From Nitrospira sp. (lineage in GTDB: Bacteria > Nitrospirota > Nitrospiria > Nitrospirales > Nitrospiraceae): a stretch of 64,000 nucleotides of DNA. The translations under genes were made by a program, and so were the position numbers. Each line of letters opens with the position of its first letter. The stretch's first letter is position 1. The DNA is taken from the NCBI GenBank assembly GCA_016873455.1, contig VGXE01000001.1, positions 62,001-126,000 on the forward strand, in the 5' to 3' direction. This document shows, in pieces, positions 1 through 8,730 of this stretch. Below the pieces are notes generated by a model. That model searched no databases and was not told the DNA's origin. It saw nothing but the letters and a program-made list of their open reading frames with translations.

Positions 1-747
1 GTGGAGATCGTTGGTTGACAGTTCGCTCCCATGGTCGTTGGGCGATGCATCAATTCCGGTGACGGCTGGATCGCTGGAGATGCTGGCCGGAACCATCATG
101 TGCGCCTCGCCGATTTTTCTGATTTCGAGGTGAACCCGGCGGTTGTCGTGTCGGCAGATGTCGCTGTCATCCACGCAGAGGACACCGTCTTCGCCAAGGC
201 TCATCACCTTCATCCGATGTTCTGCCACTCCAGCGTTCAGCAGTTCGGCTTTCACGGTTTCCGCCCGCCTCAGGCCGAGTTTCATGTTATAGCTCGCTGA
301 TCCCTGTTGATCAGTGTAGCCCTGGATCAAGACCCCGTAGTCTTGGTTATGCTTGAGCAGCTCGGCTCGGACGGCAAGCTGGGCCTTGGCCTCGTCCGTC
401 AGGCCCTTTCGGCCGACTTCAAAATAGACGTCTGCGTGGATGACGTCGTCCAGTGGTGCAACTATGGGGGGTGTGACGGGGGTAGACTCAGTGATAGAGG
501 GCCCAGTCTGACTCAACCCGCTTCTGTGCGTCATGATCTCTGGCACTGCGACTGTGCTGATCTTCTCCGTGGTTGGGGTGATCGTGACTTTGTCGCTGTT
601 TTGTCCGTAGTACCAGGCAGCGGCCAGCGATCCGCCGAGAAATACGACCAAGCCGGCCAGCAGCACCACTTCTTTCGACTCTTTCAGTGGCCCCACGATC
701 TTGGGGGCGATATTTCCTGACGACACCTGTGATGGACCCTGTGACAT
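1..747 (-). CDS. OmpA-family peptidoglycan-binding protein, partial (3' end outside window)
   Basis: The reading frame is open from an ATG at 747 to the window edge (249 codons), so the C-terminus is missing. The product starts with a short cytoplasmic segment and then one membrane anchor (about residues 25-48, rich in V, L and A, ending in AAAWYYG). A Ser/Thr/Pro-rich linker follows, then an OmpA-like domain: DVYFEVGRKGLTDEAKAQL, the GYTDQQGSASYNMKLGLRRA helix and the NRRVHLEI end. That order is typical of OmpA/Pal/MotB domains that bind peptidoglycan in the periplasm. In this family the protein usually tethers the envelope to the wall; the exact role here is unknown. The ATG is preceded by GAAGGAGAC, a good ribosome-binding site. 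Confidence 0.85.
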   Translation of the reverse strand, partial: MSQGPSQVSSGNIAPKIVGPLKESKEVVLLAGLVVFLGGSLAAAWYYGQNSDKVTITPTTEKISTVAVPEIMTHRSGLSQTGPSITESTPVTPPIVAPLDDVIHADVYFEVGRKGLTDEAKAQLAVRAELLKHNQDYGVLIQGYTDQQGSASYNMKLGLRRAETVKAELLNAGVAEHRMKVMSLGEDGVLCVDDSDICRHDNRRVHLEIRKIGEAHMMVPASISSDPAVTGIDASPNDHGSELSTNDLH

Positions 748-765
748 GATGCAGTCTCCTTCTCT

Positions 766-828
766 GGTAAAAAGTGAAAGGTAAAATGTGAAACGCAGCC
801 CTCAGTCATCCGTCCTCAACACACAGTC
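766..828. repeat. Degenerate heptamer repeats, two word types side by side
   Basis: Four 7-base units run head to tail from 766: GGTAAAA, AGTGAAA, GGTAAAA, TGTGAAA. Immediately after come units of a second word type: CCCTCAG, TCATCCG, TCCTCAA, CACACAG. The first type matches the GTGAAA arms at 13242 and 15061, the second the CTCAG units near 60385. The units lie in non-coding DNA just upstream of the OmpA gene start. Confidence 0.6.
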
Positions 829-1029
829 CTTTTGTAAAGACCACCTCCTTTCGGTTGCCTTGTGACGCGTCGACGGAGGATGGCTTGAGCAACCGGAATG
901 CCGACCGAAGTGAAGTGTGAAAGTGGAAAAGTCTTGAGGAAAGTTGAGGGGTTAGAGGGATTGGTTACAAGTCGGAGTTATGCGGGGATGTGAGGTCCAT
1001 CACGCCACGCGGGGATGGCCCCGCAAAGA
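829..1029. other. Non-coding gap with no recognised gene
   Basis: The stretch between the heptamer units and the inverted-repeat element carries no open frame with a ribosome-binding site. A purine-rich segment around 908-960 (GAAGTGAAGTGTGAAAGTGG and following) looks like a further decayed GTGAAA-type repeat, but the period is not clean. I see nothing else in it. Confidence 0.5.
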
Positions 1030-1180
1030 GAGGGATGGAACGACACCCGTGCTGATTCCTTGCTCCCCGAGCGCGCACGCGGGACCAATCGAATTTGCAC
1101 ATTATGGGTGGTGCTCGCTCGACGGGCGCAGTGGAACCAGCACGGATGCCATCCCAGAAGAAGGGAAAGAGCAAGATCTG
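1030..1180. repeat. Imperfect long inverted repeat, possible MITE-like or structured RNA element
   Basis: The left arm around 1032-1061 (GGGATGG then CCGTGCTGATTCC) is the imperfect reverse complement of the right arm around 1132-1158 (GGAACCAGCACGG then CCATCCC). Inner segments also pair: GAGCGCGCAC near 1069 against GTGCTCGCTC near 1112. The whole forms a long bulged hairpin. Overlapping short frames on both strands spell similar peptides because of the palindrome and are not genes. Function unknown. Confidence 0.55.
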
Positions 1181-1201
1181 TAGGGAGTGGGGCTAACATT
1201 C

Positions 1202-1231
1202 TTGACAGGTTACGGAAACGCTGTGTAAGGT
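1202..1231 (+). promoter_or_regulatory. Possible sigma-70 promoter of the SmbP gene
   Basis: A perfect -35 TTGACA (1202-1207) is followed after 18 bases by TAAGGT (1226-1231), a weak -10. It points at the small gene starting at 1288. The -35 is strong; the -10 matches only three or four of six positions. Confidence 0.45.
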
Positions 1232-1287
1232 TCGATTGTAGTACATTCTTTTAAGGCCATGTCTTCTCACTGTGTCGGGAGGAACCA

Positions 1288-1629
1288 ATGATCAGTCGAT
1301 ACACCCGTGTTGCCCTCATGGTGGTTGTGCTTGGAGCGTTCGGGAGCGTGCCCATGGTGCATGCCTATCCAACCGCCAGTGGTAACGTCAGCCTGGCCAT
1401 CGACCACGCGAAGGAAGCCGTGGTCCATGGGAAAGCGGGGCATGTTGACGAGCTGGTGAAACATGCGGAGGCGGCGCTGGATTTTGCGAAGATGGGAGGC
1501 AAAAGCTTAGAGGTGAGCGAAGGGATTCAGCACCCGAAAGAAGCCATCGCCCATGGGAAAGCTGGTCACGCCGACGTGGGAGTCGAACACCTCGAGACCG
1601 CCCTCAAGCATTTATCGGAGTTCAATTGA
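1288..1629 (+). CDS. smbP: SmbP-like small periplasmic metal-binding protein
   Basis: The product is 113 residues long. An N-terminal signal peptide (TRVALMVVVLGAFGSVPMVHA, cleavage near residue 26) leads into a His-rich mature part with two copies of a helical repeat: DHAKEAVVHGKAGHVDELVKH and QHPKEAIAHGKAGHADVGVEH. This regular spacing of His, Lys, Glu and Ala is that of the SmbP family first seen in Nitrosomonas, which binds copper and other divalent metals in the periplasm. A metal-buffering role suits an organism with many copper and iron redox enzymes, but is inferred. GGGAGGA sits seven bases before the ATG. The gene stands alone, flanked by non-coding DNA. Confidence 0.8.
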   Translation: MISRYTRVALMVVVLGAFGSVPMVHAYPTASGNVSLAIDHAKEAVVHGKAGHVDELVKHAEAALDFAKMGGKSLEVSEGIQHPKEAIAHGKAGHADVGVEHLETALKHLSEFN

Positions 1630-1696
1630 TGGCCATGTTCCCGAGTGCATGCGACTACGTATTCGGGTCGCGTTGTATTGTATCCCCACCAGCAGA

Positions 1697-2272
1697 TTAG
1701 TGGCTATCTGGGCTCCTTTTCGTCTGCAACTCCACATTCACGAGTTTGATTTCTGAGAGGTCTTCGAGCCGGGGACACCAACGGGTACCGGCGCGCCACA
1801 AGGCCGAGTCCAGCTGGGCATAGATCGTCCCGGGGTGCTCATAGTGCATGCCGTAGGCTTGTGAGGCGGCACATCGACAGGGAAACACGAACGAATTGTC
1901 CGAGTTGTCCACCTCCACCTCGAGTCGTGTCACGGCGAGATCACGTGTGAGCCGGATCTTGAACCAACAATGCGCATGATAGTCGTCGACCTTCATCGAT
2001 TGCTGATAGCACTGCAAGACATCTCGGACGGTCGTCATGGGTAACGACGTATTCCCCGAGAGGACTTCGGCTCGCTTGTCGAGCACCAGGGCCTTGGCCA
2101 GGGACAAGGCATGTCCGACGTGAATCGGGTTGAGGAGGTCGAACGCCGATTCATAAATGGTGAGGTTGGGCTGCACGGTGAATTCGCGGAGCGATCCTCG
2201 CTTGGCCAGCTCCAGGTGCCAATAAAAATCCACGGCGATCGATTGGCGGAAGCGAAAGGTAATCAGGCTCAT
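1697..2272 (-). CDS. Conserved hypothetical protein, 191 aa
   Basis: I do not recognise this protein. The frame is longer upstream, but the ATG at 2272 has GGAGGGG seven bases before it and gives a product starting MSLITFRFRQS; the upstream extension would overlap the next gene. The sequence is soluble, without signal peptide or membrane segment. It has a Cys pair (CRCAAS), His-rich patches (DDYHAHCWF, GMHYEHPG) and a regular strand pattern (LAVTRLEVEVDNSDNSFVF). It ends in LVNVELQTK. It may be translated with the gene ending at 2334. Confidence 0.6.
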   Translation of the reverse strand: MSLITFRFRQSIAVDFYWHLELAKRGSLREFTVQPNLTIYESAFDLLNPIHVGHALSLAKALVLDKRAEVLSGNTSLPMTTVRDVLQCYQQSMKVDDYHAHCWFKIRLTRDLAVTRLEVEVDNSDNSFVFPCRCAASQAYGMHYEHPGTIYAQLDSALWRAGTRWCPRLEDLSEIKLVNVELQTKRSPDSH

Positions 2273-2333
2273 AATTCGATCCCCTCCATCACGGCCAACG
2301 AAGTCTGAAGCCTTCAAGAAGACACGCTGTGGC

Positions 2334-2636
2334 TTAGGGCTCGTCTTTGGGGAACTCCTCGCTCTGTTTGAGCCAGAGTTCAAGGAGTCGGGTTTCGCGT
2401 TCGGACTGGGAAATGTGCTCCAACGCAAAGGCGCCCGTCAGGCGGTCTTCATAAAAGGCCCGTTGCTTGGCGTAGGTTTTCTTGAAGGCCGCCGTCTTCA
2501 GGGTGTTCCAATGCGCATCGGAGATCCCGGCCTGGGAACGTAAGAGCTCAATTTCGATGGCTTGGAAGGCAAAGACTTTCGCTAAGACTTTGATGACCGT
2601 GGCATTGGACAGGAACCTTGGCGTTTTCTCAGCCAT
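2334..2636 (-). CDS. Conserved hypothetical protein, 100 aa
   Basis: Not recognised. The product is soluble, mostly helical and charged (ERETRLLELWLKQSEEFPKDEP at the C-terminus), without Cys or signal peptide. It lies 61 bases upstream of the 191-aa gene on the same strand and 92 bases downstream of the ferredoxin gene, so the three may share a transcript. Tandem small hairpins separate it from the ferredoxin gene. Confidence 0.5.
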   Translation of the reverse strand: MAEKTPRFLSNATVIKVLAKVFAFQAIEIELLRSQAGISDAHWNTLKTAAFKKTYAKQRAFYEDRLTGAFALEHISQSERETRLLELWLKQSEEFPKDEP

Positions 2637-2669
2637 GATTCATTGCCTCGGACAGGATGCGGTCTATAC

Positions 2670-2713
2670 GCCTCTGCCGAGGCGAGCCCGGCATCCGCAC
2701 AGGTGCGGATGCC
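2670..2713 (-). terminator. Two tandem hairpins after the ferredoxin gene
   Basis: A perfect 11-bp stem (GGCATCCGCAC at 2690-2700 against GTGCGGATGCC at 2703-2713, 2-base loop) is followed by a 5-bp stem GCCTC/GAGGC (2670-2683). There is no T-run, so it may be an attenuator, RNA end-protector or processing site rather than a classical terminator. Confidence 0.45.
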
Positions 2714-2728
2714 GAGATAAGGAAACGA

Positions 2729-3097
<369 letters not shown>

Positions 3098-3268
3098 TTA
3101 AGATTGAACACGGCTTTGGGCCATGCATGTTGCACCTTTGGACGCGCGTCTGTCAAGGCGATGGTTCGCAATCAGAACTGTGCAAGAGGCATGTGGGATC
3201 ACAGGCAGATGCTCATGCAAACGGTCGGCACACTATGGTACGGTACGTCTTCACCTGGAGGAAACGTC

Positions 3269-3547
3269 ATGGTGTCCAGAAGGCCGGAGCTCGAGAAAGA
3301 CAATCCTATCGCGACGCAACCATATGTGGGGCCACGCAGGCGGCGCGCGAAGGCCGTGGCTGGGTCGATGAAAGAACCCGCTGAAATGGGCGAAATGAAG
3401 ACGGCATTGTACGCATTGACCAGGGCGGCGTCTCGGGTTGTAAAAGGCATGCCGAACACAAAGGCGGCAGGAAAAGATCTGAGTGCCCTCCGGGATGCGA
3501 TTGCCCAAGCCCAGCAGGTGCTGTCCGTGACAGGCCACGGCACTTAA
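3269..3547 (+). CDS. Small hypothetical protein, 92 aa
   Basis: A much longer frame runs in from upstream through the antisense of the ferredoxin gene. The real start is more likely the ATG at 3269, which has GGAGGAAA six bases before it. The product (MVSRRPELEKDNPIATQPYV..., then a helical part EMGEMKTALYALTRAASRVV) is basic, Ala-rich and soluble. I do not recognise the family. Its stop overlaps the stop region of the convergent regulator gene by four bases. Confidence 0.5.
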   Translation: MVSRRPELEKDNPIATQPYVGPRRRRAKAVAGSMKEPAEMGEMKTALYALTRAASRVVKGMPNTKAAGKDLSALRDAIAQAQQVLSVTGHGT

Positions 3548-6168
3548 TGCACGGGGAGCCGATGGGTCTTGAAGTGGCCCCGCACCAATCTTTCGACCGG
3601 GGCAAAGTGCCGGTCAGGTAGGTTCTTGAACCGCCGTTTGCAGTCGGCCAGGGCTTCCTCGGCGGTCCCGAACGGTCTGATGACGGAAAGGAGATGGCCG
3701 TAGTAATCCGTCAATTTGAGTTCGATGGTGCGCAGATGGCCCGGATCTCCGGCAATGACCTGCGCGGCTTTGGCTTGGTCACCGTCTGATTCGACGAGAG
3801 CCTGGAAGCAGAGGCCTTTCAACCGCTGCGTGACCGTGCTCCGATCCCATCCCAGGGTCTTCGCGGCCGCCTGCATGTCAAATCCATGCCGGCGGAGGCA
3901 ATCCAAGACCGCGGTGTCGCCCGCTGAATCGGGCAATACGGCGGACGTGGGTTGTGCCAGTCCAGTGCCCCGAGCGGTTCCTTCCAGTGCGAACGCATAC
4001 GGTGTCAGAATCGGCCCGTCGTTCAGGGCGATAGCCCGCTCAATCGCGTGTCGAAGTTCCCGGACATTGCCCGGCCAGTGCTGTTCACGTAAGAGTCGTA
4101 CCGCGTCGTTGGAAATCTGTGGCTCCAGTCGGCCCATGCGCTGCGCGATGTCGGCCAGACTCGTCTTGGCAATGACGGGAATATCGCCTCGCCGCTCCCG
4201 TAATGGCGGCAGTTGGAAGACCAATCCCTTCAACCGGAAGTACAGATCTTCTCGAAACCACCCTTCCGATACCCCGCGCTGCAAGTCACGGTTTGTCGCG
4301 GCCACCACCCGCACGTCGACGGTTGTCGGCGTTGTGGCTCCGACACGATAGAACGACTTTTCTTGGAGCACACGCAAGAGCTTGCTTTGGTGGTCCAGCC
4401 GCACATCGCCGATCTCATCCAAAAAAATGGTGCCATGCTGGGCCTGCTCGAAATAGCCGCGCCGGTCCGCGGTGGCGCCGGTGAAGCTCCCTCTCGTGTG
4501 GCCGAATAATTCGCTTTCGAACAGTTCCGGTGACACGGCCGCCATGTTGACCGCAATGAACGGCTTGCCGGCCCGTGGGCTCAACCGGTGGACGGCCCGC
4601 GCGAAGAGTTCCTTGCCGGTCCCCGGTTCGCCGAGGAGCAGGACGGTCAGTGGCGATGCCGCTCCGCGTTTGACGTCTCTGAACAATCTGAGGAGTCCGG
4701 CGTCTTGTGTGACGATCCCGAGCCGGCGGCATTCTTCCCGCAATTGTTCAAGCTCGGTGTCGTTGAGGGGGCCTGACTCAGCCGACGCGGCGCGAAGGCC
4801 ATGGAGCTGCCGTTCCAATTGGGCCAACTGCAACCGCGCAGTCTGTTCCTGTGCCTGTACCTCGGCCAATTCGGCTCGCAGGGCCGCGGCCGTGTGGGAG
4901 AGATCGTGTTGCAGGCCGGTTGATCGAGCGGCCGCTTCTTTCGCTGCCTCCAAATCTTCTTGCAGGGCCTCGGCGCGGTTTTCCCGGAGGGTCAGCGCCT
5001 GGCGCACTGCGACGGAATCATGCTGGAGCCGGAGCATGTCTCGTTCGATCAGGAGCATGCGCTGGCTCGCCGTCAAATGGGTCCAGACGGTGGCGCCGAG
5101 CAGGACGTAGAACGAGGCGGTGATCGGCAGCGCGACGGGCAAGACGAGGTGCGCACCGGCCAAGACGGTGAATGCCGTTGAGAGATAGAGGACGAGGGCC
5201 AGGGCTGTCAGGATCAAACTGAACGCCCCATGGAAGCGCAAGAGCCCCCATGCAATCAGAGTGGTGATCGCCAGTGTCACGATGGTTCTGCCGGCCGTTC
5301 CGAGTGGGACCATGTGCTCACCGGTCAGGAGACTGTTCAGCAGATGCAGATGTGCCACGATGGCGGGGACATGCTGTCCGGTCGGTAAAAGCCAGACGCC
5401 TTGCGGGAGAGGATTCGGCAGAATGACGACGACTTTTCCCTTGAACCAGTCGGCTAAGAGGGATTCTTCGTGCCGCTGCACCGCGTCCCATACCGATGAC
5501 AACGACATCGTGGGAAGGGCGCCGACGGATCCGTCCCCGGCGATGTTCAGCAGGTACGGGTGGGTGGTCCTCCATTGCGCCTTCTGGGTCGTGGCATAGA
5601 GGATGTGGCCAAAGGCCGGCACAACATGGGTGCCGAATTCTATAGCGAGAGGAACGGTTCTCACGATGTGGTCATTGTCCGGCATAAGTGACAGATGGCC
5701 CTGAGTGGCCGATTCGCTCAGCTCCGTCAGCGGAATCGTATCCTCATCGAATACAGTTACGACAGGGCCGGATGATGTGACGGATTCCAATAGCAGGGCG
5801 TCGCCTGCGGCTCCGCCGCGCTGAGCAGGGTTGGACCGGTCCAGGCGATGATCGAGTCCGATGGCTGCCGCACCGGCTTCATGAACGGCCGTGATTAGCT
5901 GGGCGAGGACTGCCCGGTCCAGCGGGCCGGTTCCCAATCGATCGTCGGTGGCCGGGTCTCGCACAACGATTGCCAGGTTGGAGCTTGTCGCGATAGGGGC
6001 GCGGCGGCTCAACCATTCGTCGTAGAGGGCCCAGTCAAACGCGCTGTAGGCCACTGGGGCGGTCAGCCAGGTGAGTCCAGCCAGCATGCACGCAAACAGC
6101 GCGAGTGCCGCCCCTTGGAGGGGCAGCGAGGTACTGACCAACCGCCGAGCTGTTATCCAATCATGCAT
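3544..6168 (-). CDS. Membrane-bound CHASE2 sigma-54-dependent regulator (AAA+ enhancer-binding protein)
   Basis: The 874-residue protein combines a sensor and an enhancer-binding activator. An N-terminal membrane segment (about 17-40) leads into an extracytoplasmic CHASE2-type domain (about 41-285), followed by two or three membrane segments (about 292-365) and a coiled coil (about 370-475). The sigma-54 AAA+ domain follows: Walker A GEPGTGKE (513-520), loop 1 GSFTGA (560-565, instead of the usual GAFTGA), Walker B IFLDEIGD (581-588) and WPGNVREL (698-705). A Fis-like HTH is near 755-785, and an 80-residue extension follows it. No receiver domain is present, so the signal is probably sensed directly by CHASE2. 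It is likely co-transcribed with the TPR lipoprotein gene, which ends 5 bases upstream. Confidence 0.85.
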   Translation of the reverse strand: MHDWITARRLVSTSLPLQGAALALFACMLAGLTWLTAPVAYSAFDWALYDEWLSRRAPIATSSNLAIVVRDPATDDRLGTGPLDRAVLAQLITAVHEAGAAAIGLDHRLDRSNPAQRGGAAGDALLLESVTSSGPVVTVFDEDTIPLTELSESATQGHLSLMPDNDHIVRTVPLAIEFGTHVVPAFGHILYATTQKAQWRTTHPYLLNIAGDGSVGALPTMSLSSVWDAVQRHEESLLADWFKGKVVVILPNPLPQGVWLLPTGQHVPAIVAHLHLLNSLLTGEHMVPLGTAGRTIVTLAITTLIAWGLLRFHGAFSLILTALALVLYLSTAFTVLAGAHLVLPVALPITASFYVLLGATVWTHLTASQRMLLIERDMLRLQHDSVAVRQALTLRENRAEALQEDLEAAKEAAARSTGLQHDLSHTAAALRAELAEVQAQEQTARLQLAQLERQLHGLRAASAESGPLNDTELEQLREECRRLGIVTQDAGLLRLFRDVKRGAASPLTVLLLGEPGTGKELFARAVHRLSPRAGKPFIAVNMAAVSPELFESELFGHTRGSFTGATADRRGYFEQAQHGTIFLDEIGDVRLDHQSKLLRVLQEKSFYRVGATTPTTVDVRVVAATNRDLQRGVSEGWFREDLYFRLKGLVFQLPPLRERRGDIPVIAKTSLADIAQRMGRLEPQISNDAVRLLREQHWPGNVRELRHAIERAIALNDGPILTPYAFALEGTARGTGLAQPTSAVLPDSAGDTAVLDCLRRHGFDMQAAAKTLGWDRSTVTQRLKGLCFQALVESDGDQAKAAQVIAGDPGHLRTIELKLTDYYGHLLSVIRPFGTAEEALADCKRRFKNLPDRHFAPVERLVRGHFKTHRLPVH

Positions 6169-6173
6169 GGGTG

Positions 6174-7430
6174 TCAGTGGAGTCCCAGTTCGTCGATCAG
6201 TGCGTGTATGTCCTGCTTAGGCAGGCCCTTGAGGGCGAGTCGGGCCTTCGTACGATCCCGCTCCACTCCCACCCCCTTGGCATACATGCGGGCTAGGATC
6301 TTCTTGGCGGGGGGAAATCCATCGGCCGCCGTCGTGTCAAAGCAATCACGGATGCGGCGGTCGAACTGAGCCGAGCCGGTTTCGGCGCCGATCTCGTAAA
6401 GCCGCGCGAGCTCGGTCAGCGCCGGCTCGCTCAGCGCATAGGTTTCAGCCAAAAGCATGGCGATGCCGTCCGCCAGTTGATTGTGGCCCAGCAGGGTGAT
6501 GCCGAGCGATTGGTCCGGGTCCTGCTTGGTGAGGTGGGCCTGTTCTTCCCAGAGCTGGTGACGGTACTGGCGGAACGCATCGGCAATATCTTGGCGCCGA
6601 CGTTCCGGTTGGTCTGCAGCCAAGCTCTGTCGGCGGAGTTTTGACATGGCCTCGGCCGCCGGCTGGTAGCCGAGCGAGGCGGCCTTGGCCCACCAGACAA
6701 TCGCGCGTGGGAGATTCTTCTCTACGCCCAGCCCCTGTTTGTACGCGTTGCCCAGAAAATATTGCGCTTGCGGCACGCCGCCGATGGCCGCTTCGTCCAT
6801 GAACTGCGCGGCTTCCCGCTCATGATTTGTCAGCTTCAATAAGAGGGCCAGGCGATACCGGGCGTCTGGAAAGTCTGGCTGCAAGGTGAGGGCATTCCGA
6901 TAGGATTGCATCGCCGCCGTCACATTGCCGAGGGCATAGTGCACACTACCGAGGTTGTAGTGAGCCTGGGTTAGTGTAGAGTCGAGCCTCACGGCGTTTT
7001 GGAGCGAGGCCGAGGCCATCTGCCACTCTTGCCTGGCCATGAGCAGCACACCCAACTGCATATGGGCCTTGGCATCGTTCTGGTGCAGTGCGATGACGGC
7101 ACGGCACTCATCGAGCGCCGCGTCGAGATCACCGAAGCGTGAAAGTCTTTCCGCCAACTTGAGCCGCAGATCGGTGCGCTCCGGAGTCCGGTGGATGGCG
7201 TGACGCAGCGAGCGGATCTCCGTCACCGCGTCTTCTTCCGGCTGTTCCGGCCTGCCGGGATCCAAGAGGGTGTTCGTCTGCCCTTGCGCAGGGACTGTCT
7301 CAGGAGTGGACGGTGTTGAGTCGGCAGCGGAAGGCGGAATGTCTTTGGATATCTGCGTAGACGAGAGGCACGCGGGTAACAGCGCAAGGCAAATCAATGA
7401 GAAGGTCGCGAGCACCGATCGATGATGCAT
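6174..7430 (-). CDS. TPR/Sel1-repeat lipoprotein
   Basis: The frame extends upstream to 7538, but the ATG at 7430 gives a textbook lipoprotein signal: MHHRSVLATFSLICLALLPAC, with the lipobox LPAC placing the lipidated Cys near residue 21. A low-complexity Pro/Thr linker follows. TPR units occupy about residues 65-210 (LAERLSRFGDLDAALDECRAV, HMQLGVLLMARQEWQMASASL, HYNLGSVHYALGNVTAAMQSY). Sel1-like units follow (YFLGNAYKQGLGVEKNLPRA and LARMYAKGVGVERDRTKARL). TPR/Sel1 lipoproteins usually scaffold protein complexes at the envelope. The gene lies directly upstream of the CHASE2 regulator on the same strand and may be part of its sensing system; this is inference. Confidence 0.8.
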   Translation of the reverse strand: MHHRSVLATFSLICLALLPACLSSTQISKDIPPSAADSTPSTPETVPAQGQTNTLLDPGRPEQPEEDAVTEIRSLRHAIHRTPERTDLRLKLAERLSRFGDLDAALDECRAVIALHQNDAKAHMQLGVLLMARQEWQMASASLQNAVRLDSTLTQAHYNLGSVHYALGNVTAAMQSYRNALTLQPDFPDARYRLALLLKLTNHEREAAQFMDEAAIGGVPQAQYFLGNAYKQGLGVEKNLPRAIVWWAKAASLGYQPAAEAMSKLRRQSLAADQPERRRQDIADAFRQYRHQLWEEQAHLTKQDPDQSLGITLLGHNQLADGIAMLLAETYALSEPALTELARLYEIGAETGSAQFDRRIRDCFDTTAADGFPPAKKILARMYAKGVGVERDRTKARLALKGLPKQDIHALIDELGLH

Positions 7431-7538
7431 GGGAGATCCGCGCCCCTCCGATCCAATCTGGAAGACGGTGTGTATTATAACAGCCGACAAGCGGTTGGTG
7501 GGGCTGGCCGGGATCGTGGACGATCGCGGGGTGCGCAA

Positions 7539-7967
7539 TCACCGTGCGGATTCAAGAGCCTGCCGGATACGCTGGATATCACTGTGCAGTTCAGCTTGGT
7601 TGCGGAACACCGGCTCGTGCGGAACCCGCCACACCGGCTCCAGTGGGGCTGGATCATTCATCAGGCGAGGAATGATGTGCCAATGAATGTGGGGAAGTTG
7701 ATTGCCGAGCAGTTCGTAGTTGATCTTCCTGGCCCCATAGGCCTGCGCGAGCGCCTTGGCGACCCTGTTCACTTCCTCCATGAGCTGGATCCGCTCCGTC
7801 GGCGCCAAATGGAACAGTTCCGTTGCGTGGCGTTGCAAGACAACGATGGTCCAACCGGTGAAAAATTGATCGTCATGAAGATAGGCTTTCGAGAGCCCAA
7901 GATCCGCAATGACATGCTCGGCTCTGGGCCAGGTACGCTGGCACGCTTTGCAAGATGGATCGGTCAT
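7539..7967 (-). CDS. HIT family hydrolase
   Basis: The 142-residue protein carries the histidine triad HIHWH, followed by IIPR, which binds the nucleotide phosphate and provides the catalytic His in HIT hydrolases and transferases. A CKAC pair near the N-terminus resembles the start of several bacterial HIT proteins. I chose the ATG at 7967, which overlaps the upstream gene's TGA as ATGA; a GTG at 7988 with GGAAG before it is a possible alternative. Substrate unknown; this family acts on dinucleotides and nucleotide conjugates. A second HIT protein is encoded at 38684. Confidence 0.85.
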   Translation of the reverse strand: MTDPSCKACQRTWPRAEHVIADLGLSKAYLHDDQFFTGWTIVVLQRHATELFHLAPTERIQLMEEVNRVAKALAQAYGARKINYELLGNQLPHIHWHIIPRLMNDPAPLEPVWRVPHEPVFRNQAELHSDIQRIRQALESAR

Positions 7968-8599
7968 GGCCGGCTGGCTTTGCGCCACTCTTCTTCCGTC
8001 ACGACGCCTTTCTTGATCAACAGTTGAATGAGCTTGTCCATTGGGGTAGGGCCGGGCTGCGCGGGTGCTTGAGCCTGCGCGGGTGATGCCGGTGATTCCG
8101 CGCGTTTCGGCTCCGGTGGCGGGCGTTTCTTCCCCAGCACTCGAAAGGATGGTGTGAAGACTGCCACGTAATCCTTGTTTCTGAGGCGGATGGACACCGG
8201 AGCGCTGTCGGTTTGTGGCGCAAGGTCCGGGGCCGTGCCCGTAGGGATCCGGAAGTACGGCTTCCCCTCGTCGGTCAGGCCCTCTGCATCCAAGACATCA
8301 AATCGATCGAGGAACAACTCGCCCGTCAATCCTTCCCGGTCTTGGCCGGCCAAGTTGGTAATTTTATCGAGCACAATGATCAGTGAGTCAGCGATGATCA
8401 GATCGGGGGTCAAGTTTCTCACGCTGACGTCGTATCGATATTCGCTGGTAAACGTATCGCGGCCTTTCATCGTGACGATCGGGCTCATGCGGCCGGTGAA
8501 ATCCGTCAGCTGGTCGAACGAGCCGGCGGAGGTCCCGATCGGTTCAATCAAACACACGCAGCTGGCCAGTGCAGCGAAGATGGCGGATCGTGCGGGCAT
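7964..8599 (-). CDS. Secreted hypothetical protein with C-terminal SHOCT-like helix
   Basis: The 211-residue product starts with a signal peptide (SAIFAALASCVCLIEPIGTSAG). The mature part is strand-rich (YRYDVSVRNLTPDLIIADSL). A Pro/Ala/Gln-rich linker leads to MDKLIQLLIKKGVVTEEEW, a short helix pair resembling the oligomerisation module found at the C-terminus of many bacterial envelope proteins. I do not recognise the main domain. The gene is translationally coupled to the HIT gene (ATGA overlap). Confidence 0.6.
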   Translation of the reverse strand: MPARSAIFAALASCVCLIEPIGTSAGSFDQLTDFTGRMSPIVTMKGRDTFTSEYRYDVSVRNLTPDLIIADSLIIVLDKITNLAGQDREGLTGELFLDRFDVLDAEGLTDEGKPYFRIPTGTAPDLAPQTDSAPVSIRLRNKDYVAVFTPSFRVLGKKRPPPEPKRAESPASPAQAQAPAQPGPTPMDKLIQLLIKKGVVTEEEWRKASRP

Positions 8600-8697
8600 T
8601 CAGGTGTCCTGGGCCTTGTATCGTATGAATCGCAACGGTCACCTGCAGCATAGCAAAGATCGATGGATTCAGCGAGCGCCACTCGGCTTTCGTTGCC

Positions 8698-8727
8698 TTG
8701 ACACGCTCTTTCACCCGACGATATTCT
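8698..8727 (+). promoter_or_regulatory. Sigma-70-like promoter facing the palindromic element
   Basis: TTGACA at 8698-8703 and TATTCT at 8722-8727 are 18 bases apart. The promoter points into the palindromic element at 8731 and on towards the HD-domain gene, so it may drive the 9-18 kb operon with the element in its leader. Confidence 0.5.
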
Positions 8728-8730
8728 GCC

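Noticed and set aside
980-1183. Overlapping short genes on both strands at the inverted repeat
   Set aside because: Similar peptides from both strands arise because the DNA is a palindrome; no ribosome-binding sites.
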